Assembly (NCBI GenBank): GCA_016787805.1
Contig: JAEUTY010000012.1
Location: 105,400-169,399, forward strand
Length of the DNA stretch: 64,000 nt
Reading direction: 5' to 3'
Origin: Flavobacterium sp.
GTDB taxonomy: Bacteria > Bacteroidota > Bacteroidia > Flavobacteriales > Flavobacteriaceae
The position numbers and the translations under genes were made by a program. Below the pieces are notes generated by a model that was not told where the DNA came from, made no database searches, and saw only the letters and a list, made by a program, of their open reading frames with translations. Below, in pieces: positions 8,814 to 17,999 of this stretch. Within the stretch, counting starts at the first letter, position 1. The number at the start of each line of letters is the position of its first letter.

Positions 8814-9164
8814 ATGAAAAAAATTCTTTTAATAGCAATGATAATGGTGTCTGGAATGATTTTCAGTCAAAACAACAATCCAATTTTAGAGGCTGAAGGA
8901 CAGTTGGTTAAAGCAACTTATTATAATGATAATGGAACCATCCAACAAGTAGGTTATTTTAAAGATGGTAAATTGGAAGGTAAATGGACATCTTACGATG
9001 AAAATGGCAATGTGAAAGCAATAGCAGAATATTCAAATGGAGTAAAATCGGGGAAATGGATGTATTATTCTAATTCAGTTTGTGTAAACGAAGTTGATTT
9101 TTCTAATAATCAAATTACAGCGATTAAAAATTTAAATCAAAATGCTATCGCAGGTAAAAATTAA
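8814..9164 (+). CDS. Exported MORN_2-repeat protein (YwqK-like)
   Basis: A 116-residue exported protein. The start is set at ATG 8814, which begins a signal peptide (MKKILLIAMIMVSGMIFSQ); the upstream frame crosses the promoter. The mature part contains MORN_2-type repeats: residues about 45-62 GYFKDGKLEGKWTSYDENG and 63-82 AEYSNGVKSGKWMYY. Such proteins are often labelled YwqK family antitoxin, but no toxin partner is nearby and a signal peptide argues for an envelope role. It is followed by a perfect bidirectional terminator. Confidence 0.75.
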   Translation: MKKILLIAMIMVSGMIFSQNNNPILEAEGQLVKATYYNDNGTIQQVGYFKDGKLEGKWTSYDENGNVKAIAEYSNGVKSGKWMYYSNSVCVNEVDFSNNQITAIKNLNQNAIAGKN

Positions 9165-9182
9165 TTAAAATAGTAAAAGGAT

Positions 9183-9214
9183 AAAAAAAGCCCATCTATT
9201 GATGGGCTTTTTTT
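9183..9214. terminator. Perfect bidirectional terminator
   Basis: AAAAAAAGCCCATC, tetraloop TATT, GATGGGCTTTTTTT. It serves both the MORN gene and the convergent lipoprotein gene. Confidence 0.9.
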
Positions 9215-9231
9215 GTTGTATGAAACTTTGA

Positions 9232-10395
9232 TTATTGAATAAGATTGGTTCCGTTAACTGTTGCCCAAGCACCAGAAGTTAAACTTGCACCTGTAGCTGA
9301 ACTACTTGTGATGAATTGGTTAGACGGGAATGCAACTATTATAGATCCACTTCCTCCTCCAACTGATACGGTGCCGCTATTTATTTTGATACCATTAAAT
9401 TTAATTTTATTACCATTTACTTGATCTGTATTTGTTGGCGCATCTTGTATTCTAACTGCTACAGCACTTGGATCAGTATAACCTTCAATAAGAACATTAT
9501 TGTATTCACCATTTCCTTGTTTTTTGAATTGTATAGCATCATACTCTACAGAACCATTTTCGGTCAATGTACCAGCAGCTCTTTTAAGAGTAATGTTTGA
9601 AACGATAGGCCAAAAAGTATTGTTCACGCTTTTAGCTTCTATTTCCATTCCAAAATTTCCTGTTCCTGTTTGATAAGCATACCAATTGGAATTGTTTTGT
9701 CCTTTCCATCCGTCTTGCCAGTCAAAAGAATCATCAAAATTGCCATATGAAATTGCATTTGTTAGCGAAACTGTTCCGCCATAAAATTCATAACCATCAT
9801 CAGCGCCTTTGTAAGAAACTAAATGGTCCAAAACGGTTCCAGATCCTACAGAGTAAAAAGAAAAACCATTCATTTCGCTAGTTCCATCGGTGATTTTTTT
9901 TCCAGCGTATTCCACTCTAACATAGGTTAATGAACCACCATTGTGTGTTGGATTTGTTCCACCATAGCTTAAAGCTAAACCATCTTCAGATGTTGCAGTT
10001 GTTACTCCAGCAGCACCAACAATCGGAGCGTCACCATACATAATAATTCCACCCCACGAGCCAGGAACTTTTGAAACTTCGGTAAATACAACAGGTTCAG
10101 CAGCTGTTCCGTTTACAATAAGTTTTCCTCCGTTTTCTACTACCAATGCATCTACACCACTAGTAACATCTGCAGTTATTGTAGATCCTGCATCAAAAGT
10201 TACGGTTACGCCCGATTTAATTTTAACAATTCCTTTCAAAGTGTAATTACCAAAAGCATAAGTTTTACTAGTTGTAATATCGCCAGTAATTTCTCCTACT
10301 ACTGGATTTCTTGGGTTAGAATTTTCATCATCATCGGTAGAACATCCAGTGAAAATTGAGGATAAAATAGCTAAAGCTAAGACTAATTTTTTCAT
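9232..10395 (-). CDS. Surface lipoprotein, beta-helix-like, partner of the TonB-dependent receptor
   Basis: A 387-residue lipoprotein. The signal MKKLVLALAILSSIFTGC ends in a lipobox with Cys18, and the following STDDDEN is an acidic stretch like the lipoprotein export signal of Bacteroidetes surface lipoproteins, so it is probably on the cell surface. The mature part is Gly/Asn/Thr-rich with strand-turn repeats such as VVENGGKLIVNGTAAEPVVF and GGTVSLTNAISYGNFDDSF, suggestive of a right-handed beta-helix. It lies 145 bp downstream of a TonB-dependent receptor on the same strand, so it is probably its substrate-capture partner. It is not SusD-like. The ligand is unknown. Confidence 0.65.
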   Translation of the reverse strand: MKKLVLALAILSSIFTGCSTDDDENSNPRNPVVGEITGDITTSKTYAFGNYTLKGIVKIKSGVTVTFDAGSTITADVTSGVDALVVENGGKLIVNGTAAEPVVFTEVSKVPGSWGGIIMYGDAPIVGAAGVTTATSEDGLALSYGGTNPTHNGGSLTYVRVEYAGKKITDGTSEMNGFSFYSVGSGTVLDHLVSYKGADDGYEFYGGTVSLTNAISYGNFDDSFDWQDGWKGQNNSNWYAYQTGTGNFGMEIEAKSVNNTFWPIVSNITLKRAAGTLTENGSVEYDAIQFKKQGNGEYNNVLIEGYTDPSAVAVRIQDAPTNTDQVNGNKIKFNGIKINSGTVSVGGGSGSIIVAFPSNQFITSSSATGASLTSGAWATVNGTNLIQ

Positions 10396-10453
10396 TGTAT
10401 TTAATAGTTTAATTGTTTGTTCAAAAGTATTTTGTGTGAGTTAAAAAGCTGTT

Positions 10454-10505
10454 ACATTAAGATTATTAATACTTTATCAAACATTAAAAAGATTGTAAAC
10501 ATTAA
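10454..10505. promoter_or_regulatory. Repeated ACATTAA motifs upstream of the lipoprotein gene
   Basis: ACATTAA occurs at 10454, 10481 and 10499; the last two are part of AAACATTAA copies exactly 18 bp apart. They lie between the receptor stop and the lipoprotein ATG and may be a regulator-binding array; no factor can be named. Confidence 0.35.
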
Positions 10506-10540
10506 GTAAAATATCTTGGGTTCAGAACACAATTAATTAA

Positions 10541-13324
10541 CTAAAAGGTATATGATATATTTAAAGAATACCCAACTCCTCTTTTATAATCTCTCATAAG
10601 TAGTGAGTTTTCAGTAATGTTAACCGTGCTTTCTTTTCCCAATTCAAGCTTGTAAGAAGGATTTAAAATATTATCAACTGCAAACTTTACATCAATGTTT
10701 TTCGAAATTTTACTCGACCAAACAAAGTCTAATTTGCTGAATGATTTTTCATAAATATGATCAATTCCAGCAGTTCCAACTGCATAAATTCTATCTCCAT
10801 AAACACCATAAACTAAAGACATTGTGTTTTTCATGGTTTTATTGAATTCAAATTCATATTTTAGATCAGCATTTGCCAACCAATCTGATGCTCCTTGCAA
10901 TTTTCTTTTTGAATTATTTTCAATAGTATTTTGAGTTAAATCAACTGTAACATCTGTTTTCATTAATGAAGTATTAAAACCTAATGAAAAATTAGAAAGA
11001 GACGATGAAATTCTGCTTAATTGTAATAGTAGTTCTAATTCAGCGCCAAACAAAACTGCGCTTTTTGAATTTTGATAGTTGCTAATTTGCCCGCCGCTAG
11101 CAGGTAAAAAGACTCTTTCAATTGGATTTTTTATAGATTTTCCAAATAAACCAACCACCATCAACTCTTTGTTGTTAGGGAATAATTCATACTTCAAGTC
11201 GATGTTTAAATTTTCAGCATCTTTCAAATTTGAATTTCCAACAATTGCGCTTCCATCTGGATCTACATAAGTAATTGGCAACAATTCCATTGTTACAGGT
11301 CGAGTTATAGTATTGGAAACTGCAAAGCGAAAGTTTGTTTTTTCAGTTAAAGAAAATTTTAAGTTAGCCGAAGGAAGAATGTATAATTTTTTTACGGTTA
11401 ATTTTTCATAAGGATCATCAATTGAGAAAGAAATAGGACGGTATTTTATAATACGATCTGAGTTTTCAAAACGAATGCCTCCATTAACTTCCAACGACTT
11501 TCCAAAATTCCATAACAAATTAAAGTATCCAGCATTTACAAATTGATTTAACTTCACCTTGTATTCTGCATTAGTTTCCTCAGTTATCGATAAAATTCCG
11601 TTAGAAATATCGCTAGAAATTTGAGCATCAATTGAATTTAAATTAGTTATCAAGGTTGTCGATAAACCCGGAAATGGTTTTCCTGACAAAAAGCGATATG
11701 TAGAAGACAAATCGTTTCTGAAGGTGTTATAACCTATAGCCAACTTATTCGTTTTGCCATTTTTATTTTCTTTAAACTTCAAATTGTATTCTAATAAACC
11801 AGACACATAATAATTGCCTTTTACTTTCAAATGTTGTCTGTTCAAATTGTTTCCTCCATAAGTAGTTGAAATTTCTGTGTCATTGATTTTATTTCCAACA
11901 ATAAATTTACGATCGGGTTGACCAAAAGTGGTTTTTACAAATGAACCACCCACTTTTACAGTGTGTCTTTTGTCTTTAGTGATGTTGTATTCGCCCAATA
12001 ATTGATTGTTGAAATAGTCGGATTGTTCAAATTGATTTACTCGGATAATTTGATTCGGATTATTAACTAAACTATTAGTATAACCCAATTGATCTTGAAT
12101 TTTGCTCTCGGTAGAACGAAGATAAAAAGTATTGTAGGCTACATTGAATCGATCGGCTTTGTATTTCAATCCAACTAATGCAGACGAAGAAGTTTGATAA
12201 TTATATTGTGAAAAAACCATGTTTTTATCATAATTACCTTGCCCTTGATTAAAGGTTCTGTCAACACCTTCACGAATGGTTGATTTGTTTTCTGTATTTA
12301 ATGAGATGATATAATTTAAGTTGGTAGCATTTTTGAACTTAAATTTATCAGCATGTAAAACACTTATACTAGTGTTTATTGGACTCTTCACTTCATCAAC
12401 ATTCCAAGTGTTGTTTTTATACAGTTCGGCTGACTCTGTTGAAGATAATCTAATTCCAGAAGGAGTGCTTCCGAAAATTGACGGCAATTCGCGGTCATCA
12501 CCAATCAAACCTAAAGTTCCTTGTGTGTTGTTTGCGTCAGAAGAAATCAGAAACTTTTCACCATTATTATCAGTAGTATAACCTAAACCTATACTAAGTT
12601 TTGTTACACTTCCTTTGGCTTGTGAAGTTTCAATGTTAACGGTTGCACCCGCAAAATCTCCTGAAATATTTGGATTAAACGTTTTGTAAATACTCAAAAC
12701 ACCAACAATATCAGTAGGAAATAAATCCAATGGAATTATTTTTTTGAAAGGGCTGTTAGATGGAGCTTGTAAATCGTTTATAAGCAAGTTATTGTAACGA
12801 TCTTCTAATCCTCTGACAAAAAGTCCACGGCCATCCACTTTTGTAATCCCAGTAATTTTGGTCAACCCTTCTTCAACATCACTAATTCCTTTTCTCGACA
12901 TTTCCTGCGCACCAATACTTTGCTTAATTTCAACAGCTTTCTTTTGGTCTAAAAGTAAAGCAGTTTCTTTTTCGCGACTCGCTGTTTTTTGTATGACTAC
13001 ATCTTCCAATTTGTAACCTCCCGAACCTAGTGCTTTGTTTACTATTATTGTTTCTCCTGCTTTTATAGTAATTGGTGTTTCAACATTTTCGTAGCCGATG
13101 AAACTAAAAACAATTACATAATTGCCCGGAGCAACAGAAATGCTGTATTCTCCTTTTTCATTAGTCGTAACACCAGTTGAAGTTCCTTTTAGGGTTGCGT
13201 TGGCAAATGCTAACGGAATGTTATTGGCATCTTTGTCGGTTAATATTCCTTTAACAGTTCCTTTGGTCTGTGCCAATCCCAGGGCAGAAAATAGAATAGT
13301 AAGTAATAATAGTTTGATTTTCAT
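10541..13324 (-). CDS. TonB-dependent outer-membrane receptor
   Basis: A 927-residue active transporter of the outer membrane. A signal peptide (MKIKLLLLTILFSALGLAQ) is followed by a carboxypeptidase-D regulatory-like domain (about 22-105, KGILTDKDANNIPLAFANA ... VIVFSFIGYENVE), a plug domain (about 125-235, including GLFVRGLEDRYNNLLIN) and a 22-strand-type barrel ending in the aromatic C-terminus SLNISYTF. The next gene downstream is a probable surface lipoprotein, and 187 bp upstream lies a divergent OmpR-type regulator/kinase pair. This arrangement suggests two-component control, perhaps by phosphate, but the substrate is not shown by the sequence. Confidence 0.88.
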   Translation of the reverse strand: MKIKLLLLTILFSALGLAQTKGTVKGILTDKDANNIPLAFANATLKGTSTGVTTNEKGEYSISVAPGNYVIVFSFIGYENVETPITIKAGETIIVNKALGSGGYKLEDVVIQKTASREKETALLLDQKKAVEIKQSIGAQEMSRKGISDVEEGLTKITGITKVDGRGLFVRGLEDRYNNLLINDLQAPSNSPFKKIIPLDLFPTDIVGVLSIYKTFNPNISGDFAGATVNIETSQAKGSVTKLSIGLGYTTDNNGEKFLISSDANNTQGTLGLIGDDRELPSIFGSTPSGIRLSSTESAELYKNNTWNVDEVKSPINTSISVLHADKFKFKNATNLNYIISLNTENKSTIREGVDRTFNQGQGNYDKNMVFSQYNYQTSSSALVGLKYKADRFNVAYNTFYLRSTESKIQDQLGYTNSLVNNPNQIIRVNQFEQSDYFNNQLLGEYNITKDKRHTVKVGGSFVKTTFGQPDRKFIVGNKINDTEISTTYGGNNLNRQHLKVKGNYYVSGLLEYNLKFKENKNGKTNKLAIGYNTFRNDLSSTYRFLSGKPFPGLSTTLITNLNSIDAQISSDISNGILSITEETNAEYKVKLNQFVNAGYFNLLWNFGKSLEVNGGIRFENSDRIIKYRPISFSIDDPYEKLTVKKLYILPSANLKFSLTEKTNFRFAVSNTITRPVTMELLPITYVDPDGSAIVGNSNLKDAENLNIDLKYELFPNNKELMVVGLFGKSIKNPIERVFLPASGGQISNYQNSKSAVLFGAELELLLQLSRISSSLSNFSLGFNTSLMKTDVTVDLTQNTIENNSKRKLQGASDWLANADLKYEFEFNKTMKNTMSLVYGVYGDRIYAVGTAGIDHIYEKSFSKLDFVWSSKISKNIDVKFAVDNILNPSYKLELGKESTVNITENSLLMRDYKRGVGYSLNISYTF

Positions 13325-13418
13325 CAGAATGTTAGTTTAATTTTGATGCAAAGAAACCACTACAATGTAAAGTTCAAGTTAGCCATGTTTTATGATTGTG
13401 TATGCAAAAGATTACCTA

Positions 13419-13446
13419 AATGTTAAGATATTAAATTATAGTTAAG
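13419..13446. promoter_or_regulatory. TTAA-containing repeats in the receptor/regulator intergenic region
   Basis: GTTAAG is present at 13422-13427 and 13441-13446, 19 bp apart, with ATTAAA between them. The block lies between divergent receptor and response-regulator genes and could be a binding site of the OmpR-type regulator. No consensus promoter was found here. Confidence 0.35.
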
Positions 13447-13510
13447 TCACTTTTTCGTATATTTATATGCTTATATTTACCATCGCAAAAGCAGCTAATT
13501 TTTTGCGCTT

Positions 13511-14194
13511 ATGAAGAAAAAAGAAATCAAAATTTTATTAGTTGACGATGAACAAGATATTCTGGAAATTGTAGGATATAATTTGTCGCAAGAAGGATAC
13601 AAAATAGTAACAGCATCTAACGGAAAAGAAGCCATAGCTATTGCCAAAAAAGAACTTCCACAACTAATTATTATGGATGTAATGATGCCCGAAATGGACG
13701 GAATGGAAGCTTGTGAAAACATTCGTAAAATTCCAGAATTATCCAATGTTATCATTACCTTTTTGACTGCGCGAAGTGAAGATTATTCTCAAGTCGCTGG
13801 CTTTGACGCAGGAGCTGACGATTACATCGCAAAACCCATCAAACCCAAATTATTGGTTAGTAAAGTAAAAGCATTATTGCGTCGTTTGAAAAGCGAATCT
13901 GTATCAGCAGAAACCTTAAATGTAGGCGGAATTGAAATCAATCGCGAAGAGTACAAAATCGTAAAAGACAATATCGAAATCATTTTACCTCGAAAAGAAT
14001 TCGAATTGTTTCACCTTTTGGCTTCCAAACCAGGAAAAGTATTCAAACGCGAAGAAATTCTGGATAAAGTTTGGGGCAACGAAGTCATTGTGGGCGGAAG
14101 AACCATTGATGTTCACATCCGAAAATTGCGCGAAAAAATTGGCGAAGATTTGTTCAAAACCATCAAAGGCGTTGGATACAAATTTGAAGCTTAA
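13511..14194 (+). CDS. OmpR/PhoB-family response regulator
   Basis: A 227-residue cytoplasmic DNA-binding response regulator. The receiver domain (about 6-122) has the acidic pair D12-D13, phospho-acceptor D56 in IIMDVMMPEMDG, a conserved Thr in FLTARS and Lys in DDYIAKP. The C-terminal winged helix (about 130-227) contains LPRKEFELFHLLASKPGKVF, the VIVGGRTIDVHIRKLREKIG recognition region and the final KGVGYKF. It lies 59 nt ahead of its kinase, so the two are one transcript. PhoB is the nearest well-known family, but phosphate sensing is inferred only. Confidence 0.88.
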   Translation: MKKKEIKILLVDDEQDILEIVGYNLSQEGYKIVTASNGKEAIAIAKKELPQLIIMDVMMPEMDGMEACENIRKIPELSNVIITFLTARSEDYSQVAGFDAGADDYIAKPIKPKLLVSKVKALLRRLKSESVSAETLNVGGIEINREEYKIVKDNIEIILPRKEFELFHLLASKPGKVFKREEILDKVWGNEVIVGGRTIDVHIRKLREKIGEDLFKTIKGVGYKFEA

Positions 14195-14253
14195 TTTTCC
14201 TATTTTAGCAGTGCGAAATGTTGCGCTAATTTCGAAACACTGAATCGCCATCA

Positions 14254-15297
14254 ATGGAAATAAATTTTAAAAAAACGTACACTTTTGCCATAATATCAAC
14301 TTTGTATATTACGGTTTTTTCGACGTCCATTGTCGCACTTTTGTTATGGCTTTACGGAACATTCGTTTGGCAAATTTGCTTTTTGTTTGCTGTTTGTATG
14401 TCAATTTTCTCTTTTTTTGTAACGCAATACCGTGTCGAGCATTTCATTTACCGAAGAGTAAAAAAAATCTACGATGATGTTTCGTTACTCGATTCGGCTA
14501 CACTTCGCAGCAAAGCCATCACCACTGATATGGCAACATTAACACGAGAAGTAAAAAAATTCGCCACCGATAAAAAACTCGAAATTGAAAACCTAAAAGT
14601 GCGTGAAGAATACCGACGTGAATTCATGGGAAATGTGTCGCACGAATTAAAAACGCCTTTGTTTACTGTGCAAGGCTACATATCTACCTTGCTTGGTGGC
14701 GCGATGAAAGACAAAGAACTCCGCAAAAAATACTTGGAACGAGCCGAAAAAGGCGTAGAGCGTTTGATTTATATTGTAGAGGATTTGGATTTGATTTCGA
14801 AATTGGAAATGGGCGATTTGAATCTAGATTTTACCAAATTTAATATCGTCGAATTGATTCAGAATGTGTTCGATTTGCTCGAAATGCAAGCCGATAAAAA
14901 GAACATTATTTTGATGTTTGATCGCAAGTACAGCAAACCCATTATGGTGCGAGCCGACCAAGAAAAAATCCAACAAGTACTGACCAATTTGATCATGAAT
15001 TCGATCAAATACGGAAAAGAAAACGGAACAACCGAAGTAACAATCGAAGATTTGGTGAAAGGCAAAATCATTGTTCGAATTCGTGATAATGGCGAAGGAA
15101 TTGAACAAAATCACATTCCGCGTTTGTTTGAACGTTTCTTCAGAGTGGATAAAAGTGGCGCACGTAGCGAAGGTGGTTCGGGCTTGGGACTTTCAATAGT
15201 AAAACACATCATCGAAGGGCACAACGAAAAAATTTACGTGGAAAGTGAATTCGGAAAAGGCTCCGAGTTTTCATTTACTCTCGAAAAGCAAGAATAA
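14254..15297 (+). CDS. Sensor histidine kinase (PhoR-like, no periplasmic domain)
   Basis: Inner-membrane histidine kinase of 347 residues. Two membrane helices (about 9-33 and 38-57) are separated by only a few residues, so there is no periplasmic sensor domain. A linker follows, then the H-box with His130 in EFMGNVSHELKTP, the N-box NLIMNSIKYGKENG, and G-boxes RDNGEGIEQNHIPRLF and GGSGLGLSIVKHI. The layout fits PhoR-type kinases that are controlled by a transporter or accessory protein. It is co-transcribed with the response regulator. The last 27 nt overlap the convergent glycosyltransferase gene. Confidence 0.88.
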   Translation: MEINFKKTYTFAIISTLYITVFSTSIVALLLWLYGTFVWQICFLFAVCMSIFSFFVTQYRVEHFIYRRVKKIYDDVSLLDSATLRSKAITTDMATLTREVKKFATDKKLEIENLKVREEYRREFMGNVSHELKTPLFTVQGYISTLLGGAMKDKELRKKYLERAEKGVERLIYIVEDLDLISKLEMGDLNLDFTKFNIVELIQNVFDLLEMQADKKNIILMFDRKYSKPIMVRADQEKIQQVLTNLIMNSIKYGKENGTTEVTIEDLVKGKIIVRIRDNGEGIEQNHIPRLFERFFRVDKSGARSEGGSGLGLSIVKHIIEGHNEKIYVESEFGKGSEFSFTLEKQE

Positions 15298-16326
15298 ATT
15301 CTCCCAATTGATTTCTGACTTTATTTTTGGGAAACCCAGAAAAACAGCTACCGAATGTAAATCGTTGAGTTTAAAACGATCTTGTTTTGTTGTGGGTAAA
15401 AATCCATCGCGTTTGTATTTTTTAGCCAAATATTCTTGCTCAAATTGACCTGGCGTTGGAATAAAAAAGGCTTTTTTCTCCAACTTCACCAAATCCATCA
15501 CCGTTGTATAACCGGAGCGACAAAGCACCATTTCACTTTCGTTAAATGTAGTCTCTAATTCTTTCGTCTGCATAAAATTGTAAAACGTAATGTTGTCCAT
15601 TTGCTCTTTTTTTTGCTCGGCCTCTACTTTTCCTTTGATAAAAACAGTTGCTTCTTTGTAATCTTTCAATTCTTTGATAAGTTTCTCTTCTAAAAGGGTT
15701 CTTTGCGGCTCTGGACCCGATAAAATAACCATCAATTGGAATTTAATTGGCAGTACTTTTTTCTCTAAACGACTCAAAATGCCAATGTATTTCAAACGCA
15801 AATCGGTTTCTTTTAAATGGCCTAATTTTCCTGATAAATTCTGAATTTCGTCTACATCAGGAACCCAGCATTCATTGAATTTGGCTATAAAAAACTGGTG
15901 TAATTTACTCGAAATCCAAGTGGTTTTTCCCGACAAAACGGTCAATTGATGCGTGATGAAAACCGAAGGCACTTTTTTGTTTCGAACGCCCAAACGATTG
16001 TCAGAAATAATGCCAACCAAATCGTATTGTTTTACCCAATCTTTTACCAATCGCTTTTCTTCTAAAATGGCATGAATGGTTTTCGGGCTGTTTTTGATCA
16101 ATTTCCATTTGAAATTCTCACCTTTTTTAGCGTATTCAATTTGGTACGAAGGCAATTCAAGTGTTGGCAAATGCGGGAATTCTTTTTGCAGTAAAAGCAA
16201 CGCATTTCCATCACTCGCCAAAATTGGTTGATAGCCAAATTCTTCCAATTTTTTGACAATAGGAATGCAGCGCGTGGCATGACCCAAACCCCAATTTAAA
16301 GGCGCAACAAGTATGTTCTTGCTCAT
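15271..16326 (-). CDS. MurG-like glycosyltransferase (GT28-type)
   Basis: A 351-residue protein with GT-B architecture resembling UDP-GlcNAc transferases. The N-terminal loop VAPLNWGLGHATRCIPIV near residues 7-24 is the glycine-rich acceptor-site motif, and the C-terminal nucleotide-sugar site contains LCRSGYTTVMDLVKLEKKAFFIPTPGQFEQEYLA near 265-300. It is not the true MurG, which has other diagnostic blocks. It lies 1 nt downstream of the LpxH-like gene, so the two are an operon, possibly acting on a lipid-linked glycan. It overlaps the histidine kinase tail-to-tail by 27 nt. Confidence 0.75.
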   Translation of the reverse strand: MSKNILVAPLNWGLGHATRCIPIVKKLEEFGYQPILASDGNALLLLQKEFPHLPTLELPSYQIEYAKKGENFKWKLIKNSPKTIHAILEEKRLVKDWVKQYDLVGIISDNRLGVRNKKVPSVFITHQLTVLSGKTTWISSKLHQFFIAKFNECWVPDVDEIQNLSGKLGHLKETDLRLKYIGILSRLEKKVLPIKFQLMVILSGPEPQRTLLEEKLIKELKDYKEATVFIKGKVEAEQKKEQMDNITFYNFMQTKELETTFNESEMVLCRSGYTTVMDLVKLEKKAFFIPTPGQFEQEYLAKKYKRDGFLPTTKQDRFKLNDLHSVAVFLGFPKIKSEINWENLFLLFESK

Positions 16327-16327
16327 T

Positions 16328-17161
16328 TTATTTTTGAATTATGCTAATGAATTGTTCGGCTAATTTATTTTCGTATTCAAAGTGTATTTCCTCATCTAAC
16401 GTTGCTATGGCAACATGTTGATAGAGCTTCCATTTTTTATGATGGTACTCTAAGGCGGTTAAATTTTCAATCCAATCACCAGAGTTTAAATATACAGTTT
16501 TTCCGTGACTGTTTTCTACCGTTTCCATTTTGGGTTCGTGAATGTGACCACAAATCACATAATCGTACTTTTTATCAATAGCGATATCGGTGCAAATCGT
16601 TTCAAAATTAGAAATAAACTTCACTGCCGATTTGACATTACTTTTAATTTTTTTGGAAAGCGAATACGGTTCTTTGTTCATTCGAGCTAAAAACCAGTTC
16701 ACTAATCGATTGATAAGAATTAAAATATCGTAACCCCAACCGCCCAATTTTGCTAACCATTTGGCATGATTGATGGAAGAATCAAAAACATCGCCGTGAA
16801 AAATCCATGCTTTTTTACCGTCCAATTCGAGTACTAATTTGTTGAGTAAACTGATGTTGCCCAAATGTAAATCAGTAAATTTTCGTAACATTTCATCGTG
16901 ATTTCCTGTAAGGTAATAAATTTTAGTGCCTTTTGAACTCAGCGAAATGATTTTTTTTATCACTTTCAAATGACTCGCCGGAAAGTACGATTTTCGGAAC
17001 TGCCAAATATCGATAATGTCGCCGTTTAAAATGAGTGTTTTGGGTTTAATCGAAGATAAATACTGCAGTAATTCTTTGGCATGACAACCAAAAGTGCCCA
17101 AATGTACATCGGAGATGACAACAACTTCTACAACTCTTTTTTTCAAAATAAAAGTTTTCAC
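16328..17161 (-). CDS. UDP-2,3-diacylglucosamine diphosphatase-like phosphoesterase
   Basis: Metallophosphoesterase of 277 residues. The two-metal motifs are all present: SDVHLGTFGC near residue 18, NGDIIDIWQFR near 46, GNHD near 81, FHGDVFD near 121 and GHIHEP near 203. This order and the IDIW/FR segment resemble LpxH, which removes UMP from UDP-diacylglucosamine in lipid A synthesis, but many Bacteroidetes carry several paralogues. It is the first gene of an operon with the MurG-like transferase (1-nt gap). Substrate assignment is moderate. Confidence 0.72.
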   Translation of the reverse strand: MKTFILKKRVVEVVVISDVHLGTFGCHAKELLQYLSSIKPKTLILNGDIIDIWQFRKSYFPASHLKVIKKIISLSSKGTKIYYLTGNHDEMLRKFTDLHLGNISLLNKLVLELDGKKAWIFHGDVFDSSINHAKWLAKLGGWGYDILILINRLVNWFLARMNKEPYSLSKKIKSNVKSAVKFISNFETICTDIAIDKKYDYVICGHIHEPKMETVENSHGKTVYLNSGDWIENLTALEYHHKKWKLYQHVAIATLDEEIHFEYENKLAEQFISIIQK

Positions 17162-17216
17162 AAAGAAATTCGATTATTCTAACGTTAAGGTTACTTAAAC
17201 ATTATTAAAAGTTTAT

Positions 17217-17244
17217 TTGTATTGCTTTAATTTCCGTAGTTTTG
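17217..17244 (+). promoter_or_regulatory. trmB promoter
   Basis: TTG at 17217-17219, 17-nt spacer, TAGTTTTG at 17237-17244. The predicted start near 17251 leaves a very short leader and excludes the TTG codon at 17252 as a start. Confidence 0.7.
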
Positions 17245-17263
17245 CCGAAAATTGACAAGTACA

Positions 17264-17938
17264 GTGGGAAGTAAAAATAAGCTCAAACGATTCAAAGAAA
17301 ACGAAACCTTTCAAAACGTTTTTCAACCAACACGCGAAGAAGTAGTTAGCAATAGTTTTCCTTTAAAAGGGAAATGGAATAGCGATTTTTTTAAAAATGA
17401 TAATCCAATAATAGTAGAATTAGGTTGCGGAAAAGGGGAATATTCGATTGGATTGGCCGAACGAAATCCGAATGCTAATTACATCGGAATTGATATCAAA
17501 GGCGCTCGGTTTTGGCGCGGAGCTAAAACGGCTGTCGAAAGCGGAATGAACAATGTAGCCTTCGTTCGCACGCAAATTGAATTGATTCACCATATTTTTG
17601 ACGCACATGAAATCGATGAAATTTGGATTACTTTTCCCGATCCACAAATCAAATACAAACGCACCAAGCACCGCATGACCAATTCGCAGTTTTTAAAATT
17701 GTATAAAAACATTTTGAAACCCGATGGTGTTGTCAATTTAAAAACTGATAGCGAATTCATGCACGGTTACACTTTGGGATTGTTGCATGGTGAAGGTCAC
17801 GAAGTGTTGTACTCGAATCACAATATTTACAAAAACGAAGGAGCGCCGACAGAAGTAACTGAAATTCAAACGTTTTACGAAAAACAATATTTGGAAATTA
17901 ACAAGGCAATTACGTATATTCGTTTTAAAATCAAATAA
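17264..17938 (+). CDS. trmB: tRNA (guanine46-N7)-methyltransferase
   Basis: SAM-dependent enzyme that makes m7G46 in tRNA. The start chosen is GTG 17264 (MGSKNKLKRFKENETFQ), 224 residues; no ATG is available and a TTG at 17252 would sit on the transcription start. The SAM-binding motif VELGCGKGEYSIGLAERNP is near residue 50, GIDIKGARFWRGAKTA near 75, and the family-specific IWITFPDPQ (PDPW in many species) near 127, then KRTKHRMTN and LKTDSEF. These are all TrmB hallmarks. Confidence 0.92.
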   Translation: MGSKNKLKRFKENETFQNVFQPTREEVVSNSFPLKGKWNSDFFKNDNPIIVELGCGKGEYSIGLAERNPNANYIGIDIKGARFWRGAKTAVESGMNNVAFVRTQIELIHHIFDAHEIDEIWITFPDPQIKYKRTKHRMTNSQFLKLYKNILKPDGVVNLKTDSEFMHGYTLGLLHGEGHEVLYSNHNIYKNEGAPTEVTEIQTFYEKQYLEINKAITYIRFKIK

Positions 17939-17999
17939 AAAATTTAGTTATCAGTTGTTTTTTGACTGCAATCCGATAACCAACAACTGAACCCGTTCG

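Noticed and set aside
8814-9164. Antitoxin of a toxin-antitoxin pair
   Set aside because: MORN_2 proteins are often so labelled, but this one has a signal peptide and there is no partner gene.
17940-17999. Regulatory RNA structure before the LysE-family gene
   Set aside because: CAGTTGTT/AACAACTG and GTTATC/GATAAC can pair but exclude each other, and the tract resembles the other slippage-type microrepeats; no further support.
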